This document shows, piece after piece, positions 21,246-22,233 of a stretch of 22,233 nt of DNA. Location: assembly GCF_000003605.2 (NCBI RefSeq), contig NW_003119430.1, forward strand, positions 280,155-302,387, in the 5' to 3' direction. Each line of letters starts with the position of its first letter. Positions within the stretch are counted from its first letter, which is position 1. The notes below the pieces were generated by a model. It saw only the letters and a list, made by a program, of their open reading frames with translations, was not told the DNA's origin and did no database searches. This stretch comes from Saccoglossus kowalevskii (Eukaryota > Hemichordata > Enteropneusta > Harrimaniidae). The position numbers were made by a program, and so were the translations under genes.

Positions 21246-21315
21246 ATTAATTAATTAATTATTTGTTTGTTTGTTTGTTTGTTTGTTTGTTTATTTATTT
21301 ATTAATTTATTAAAT
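21246..21315. repeat. Compound TTAA/TTTG/TTTA microsatellite
   Basis: Three related tetranucleotide runs follow each other: TTAA (about 21247-21260), TTTG (about 21262-21291, seven or so units) and TTTA (about 21289-21305), fading into AT-rich DNA. Confidence 0.92.
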
Positions 21316-21376
21316 AATAATGACGGCATGTTTCGACATAAAGTAAACAGAGGAGTTCTAGAAAAAGTTCTACGGC
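21316..21376. other. Short spacer between two repeats
   Basis: Ordinary sequence joining the tetranucleotide run to the 46-bp array; no feature seen. Confidence 0.5.
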
Positions 21377-21606
21377 ATCATGATTTCAGCGATTCCTCGA
21401 CAGCGTTAAACCACATATTCAAATCATGATTTCAGCGATTCCTCGACAGCGTTAAACCACAGATTCAAATCATGATTTCAGCGATTCCTCGACAGCGTTA
21501 AACCACATATTCAAATCATGATTTCAGCGATTCCTCGACAGCGTTAAACCACATATTCAAATCATGATTTCAGCGATTCCTCGACAGCGTTAAACCACAT
21601 ATTCAA
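21377..21606. repeat. Minisatellite: five 46-bp units
   Basis: ATCATGATTTCAGCGATTCC begins each unit at 21377, 21423, 21469, 21515 and 21561, exactly 46 bp apart, totalling 230 bp. The only difference I can see is AGATTC instead of ATATTC in the second unit. Each unit starts with the palindrome ATCATGAT and continues through CTCGACAGCGTTAAACC. The near-identity means recent amplification or homogenisation. Units are contiguous with no unique spacers, so this is not a CRISPR array. 46 is not a multiple of three, so the array would not encode a peptide repeat in one frame. Confidence 0.98.
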
Positions 21607-21720
21607 ATTCCAAAACAATTACAATTACCTTTAAGCGAAGTAATGCGTAATGTCAGCCCCATCATACTTAGTATTACATATGTACTGCAGTTTATTTTGA
21701 TTCGTCCCTGAAATCAAAAT
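21607..21720. other. Spacer after the minisatellite
   Basis: No feature seen. It is covered in part by a 114-codon minus-strand frame (21631-21975) in which I recognise no domain. Confidence 0.45.
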
Positions 21721-21981
21721 CGGTATTTCCACAACCCATATGCAAATGAGGTCCGAGAGCAAACAAAGTAGTCCCTTCAGGAGTACAGTTTTTCGGAATA
21801 AACAATATTTAGAAGTACGATATTTTCCCCTTGGGGTACATGAATATACTTGCCGAGTGACATGAAATTTGAACAAGGGTAATGGTACTTTTAGGCAGTC
21901 ACTTATTTTGGCCCAAACTAATTTGCATATCACCCATGCAATAATGTTTTCGGTATTTTCACGGTCGATATGCAAATGAAC
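21721..21981. promoter_or_regulatory. Octamer-motif cluster with a 30-bp direct repeat
   Basis: CGGTATTTCCACAACCCATA then TGCAAATGAG (21721-21750) recurs as CGGTATTTTCACGGTCGATA then TGCAAATGAA (21951-21980), 24 of 30 positions alike by my count. Each carries the perfect octamer ATGCAAAT (21740-21747 and 21970-21977), and a third in reverse lies at 21921-21928. POU-family factors bind this octamer, and it is a known element of histone and snRNA promoters in animals. A CCAAT-type motif, ATTGGCT (21993-21999), follows. Motifs are seen; a promoter role is inferred. Confidence 0.35.
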
Positions 21982-22078
21982 ATGGTATTTTCATTGGCTA
22001 CCGAACTATTTTTATTTTGTAAACACATTTTCGTCTGCTATTTTTATCCAGTTCAAATCGTTCAACAACATTTTTGGC
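21982..22078 (+). promoter_or_regulatory. Possible core promoter / 5' leader
   Basis: Downstream of the octamers lie ATTGGCT (inverted CCAAT) and two copies of CTATTTTTAT (22006-22015 and 22038-22047), AT-rich elements close to MEF2 or weak TATA sequences, 32 bp apart. The arrangement octamer, CCAAT, AT-box, then ATG codons is promoter-like on the plus strand but not diagnostic. Confidence 0.2.
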
Positions 22079-22233
22079 ATGTCGGGTGTACATCACATGG
22101 AATACTACGATTGGGAGAACTTAATGTATGTTGATCACCTGGAAACTGAGTTTTATAAACCTTGAAGGGCTCTCAGAAGATCCACCAGCAGTAAAAATCA
22201 GCGATTACTATGCAGCCGCAACCATCAGCATCG
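22079..22233 (+). CDS. Possible 5' end of a gene cut by the window edge
   Basis: Three plus-strand ATG frames begin here. The ATG at 22079 opens 28 codons starting MSGVHHMEYYDWE and ends at TGA (22163-22165). The ATG at 22128 opens a frame that stays open to the edge, with a stretch LSEDPPAVKISDYYAA. The ATG at 22210 opens MQPQPSAS to the edge. The residue make-up of the first two is less low-complexity than most frames in the window. No family is recognised and only one of the three could be the main frame, with the first perhaps an upstream ORF. The sequence beyond 22233 decides. Confidence 0.15.

Noticed and set aside
21377-21606. CRISPR-like array
   Set aside because: The 46-bp units are contiguous with no unique spacers, and the setting is a eukaryotic genome. 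It is a minisatellite.
21631-21975. 114-codon minus-strand open frame
   Set aside because: No recognisable domain, overlaps the octamer direct repeat, and is of chance length for AT-rich DNA.

Overview
The window looks like non-coding, repeat-bearing DNA from a eukaryotic nuclear genome, most likely an invertebrate animal. The grounds are AT-rich composition, no dense or operon-like coding, long microsatellites, minisatellites, short non-autonomous DNA-transposon copies with TTAA-type ends, and SINE-like fragments. I cannot name the species. The longest open frames are about 115-130 codons. None has a family motif I recognise, and that length is what chance gives in 22 kb of AT-rich DNA, so I annotate no confident protein-coding gene.

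Layout. 1-2780: AT-rich intergenic DNA with a 129-bp AAT microsatellite (216-344) and a small CpG-richer patch (about 1608-1830). 2783-3551: a tandem array of a unit of about 320 bp, two full copies plus partial ones. 3947-4752: a foldback element with two arms of about 240 bp in inverted orientation. 5165-5195: a TA microsatellite. 5196-9300: no recognisable gene; it holds one weak 129-codon frame on the minus strand and a CRE-like duplicated 12-mer (7771-7794). 9316-9891: diverged local duplications. 11093-11412: a GC-rich nest made of an inverted pair of tRNA/SINE-like sequences followed by the first copy of a 150-bp TTAA MITE. 13976-16381: small duplications, a CpG-rich alternating stretch, a second SINE-like copy and a nested hairpin. 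17432-17580: the best-preserved MITE copy, in reverse orientation. 19560-20108: a promoter-like segment with a perfect CRE palindrome. 20131-20249: a degenerate, GC-rich minisatellite of about 30 bp. 20771-20866: a third, truncated MITE copy. 21246-21315: a TTTG/TTTA microsatellite. 21377-21606: five almost identical 46-bp repeats. 21721-22233: a cluster of octamer motifs upstream of several short open frames at the right edge, which might be the start of a gene outside the window.

No set of genes here acts as a system. The best-supported observations are the three-copy TTAA MITE family, the foldback element, the two tandem arrays, the inverted SINE-like pair, and an apparent excess of the octamer ATGCAAAT. 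The promoter-like segments are speculative and marked so.
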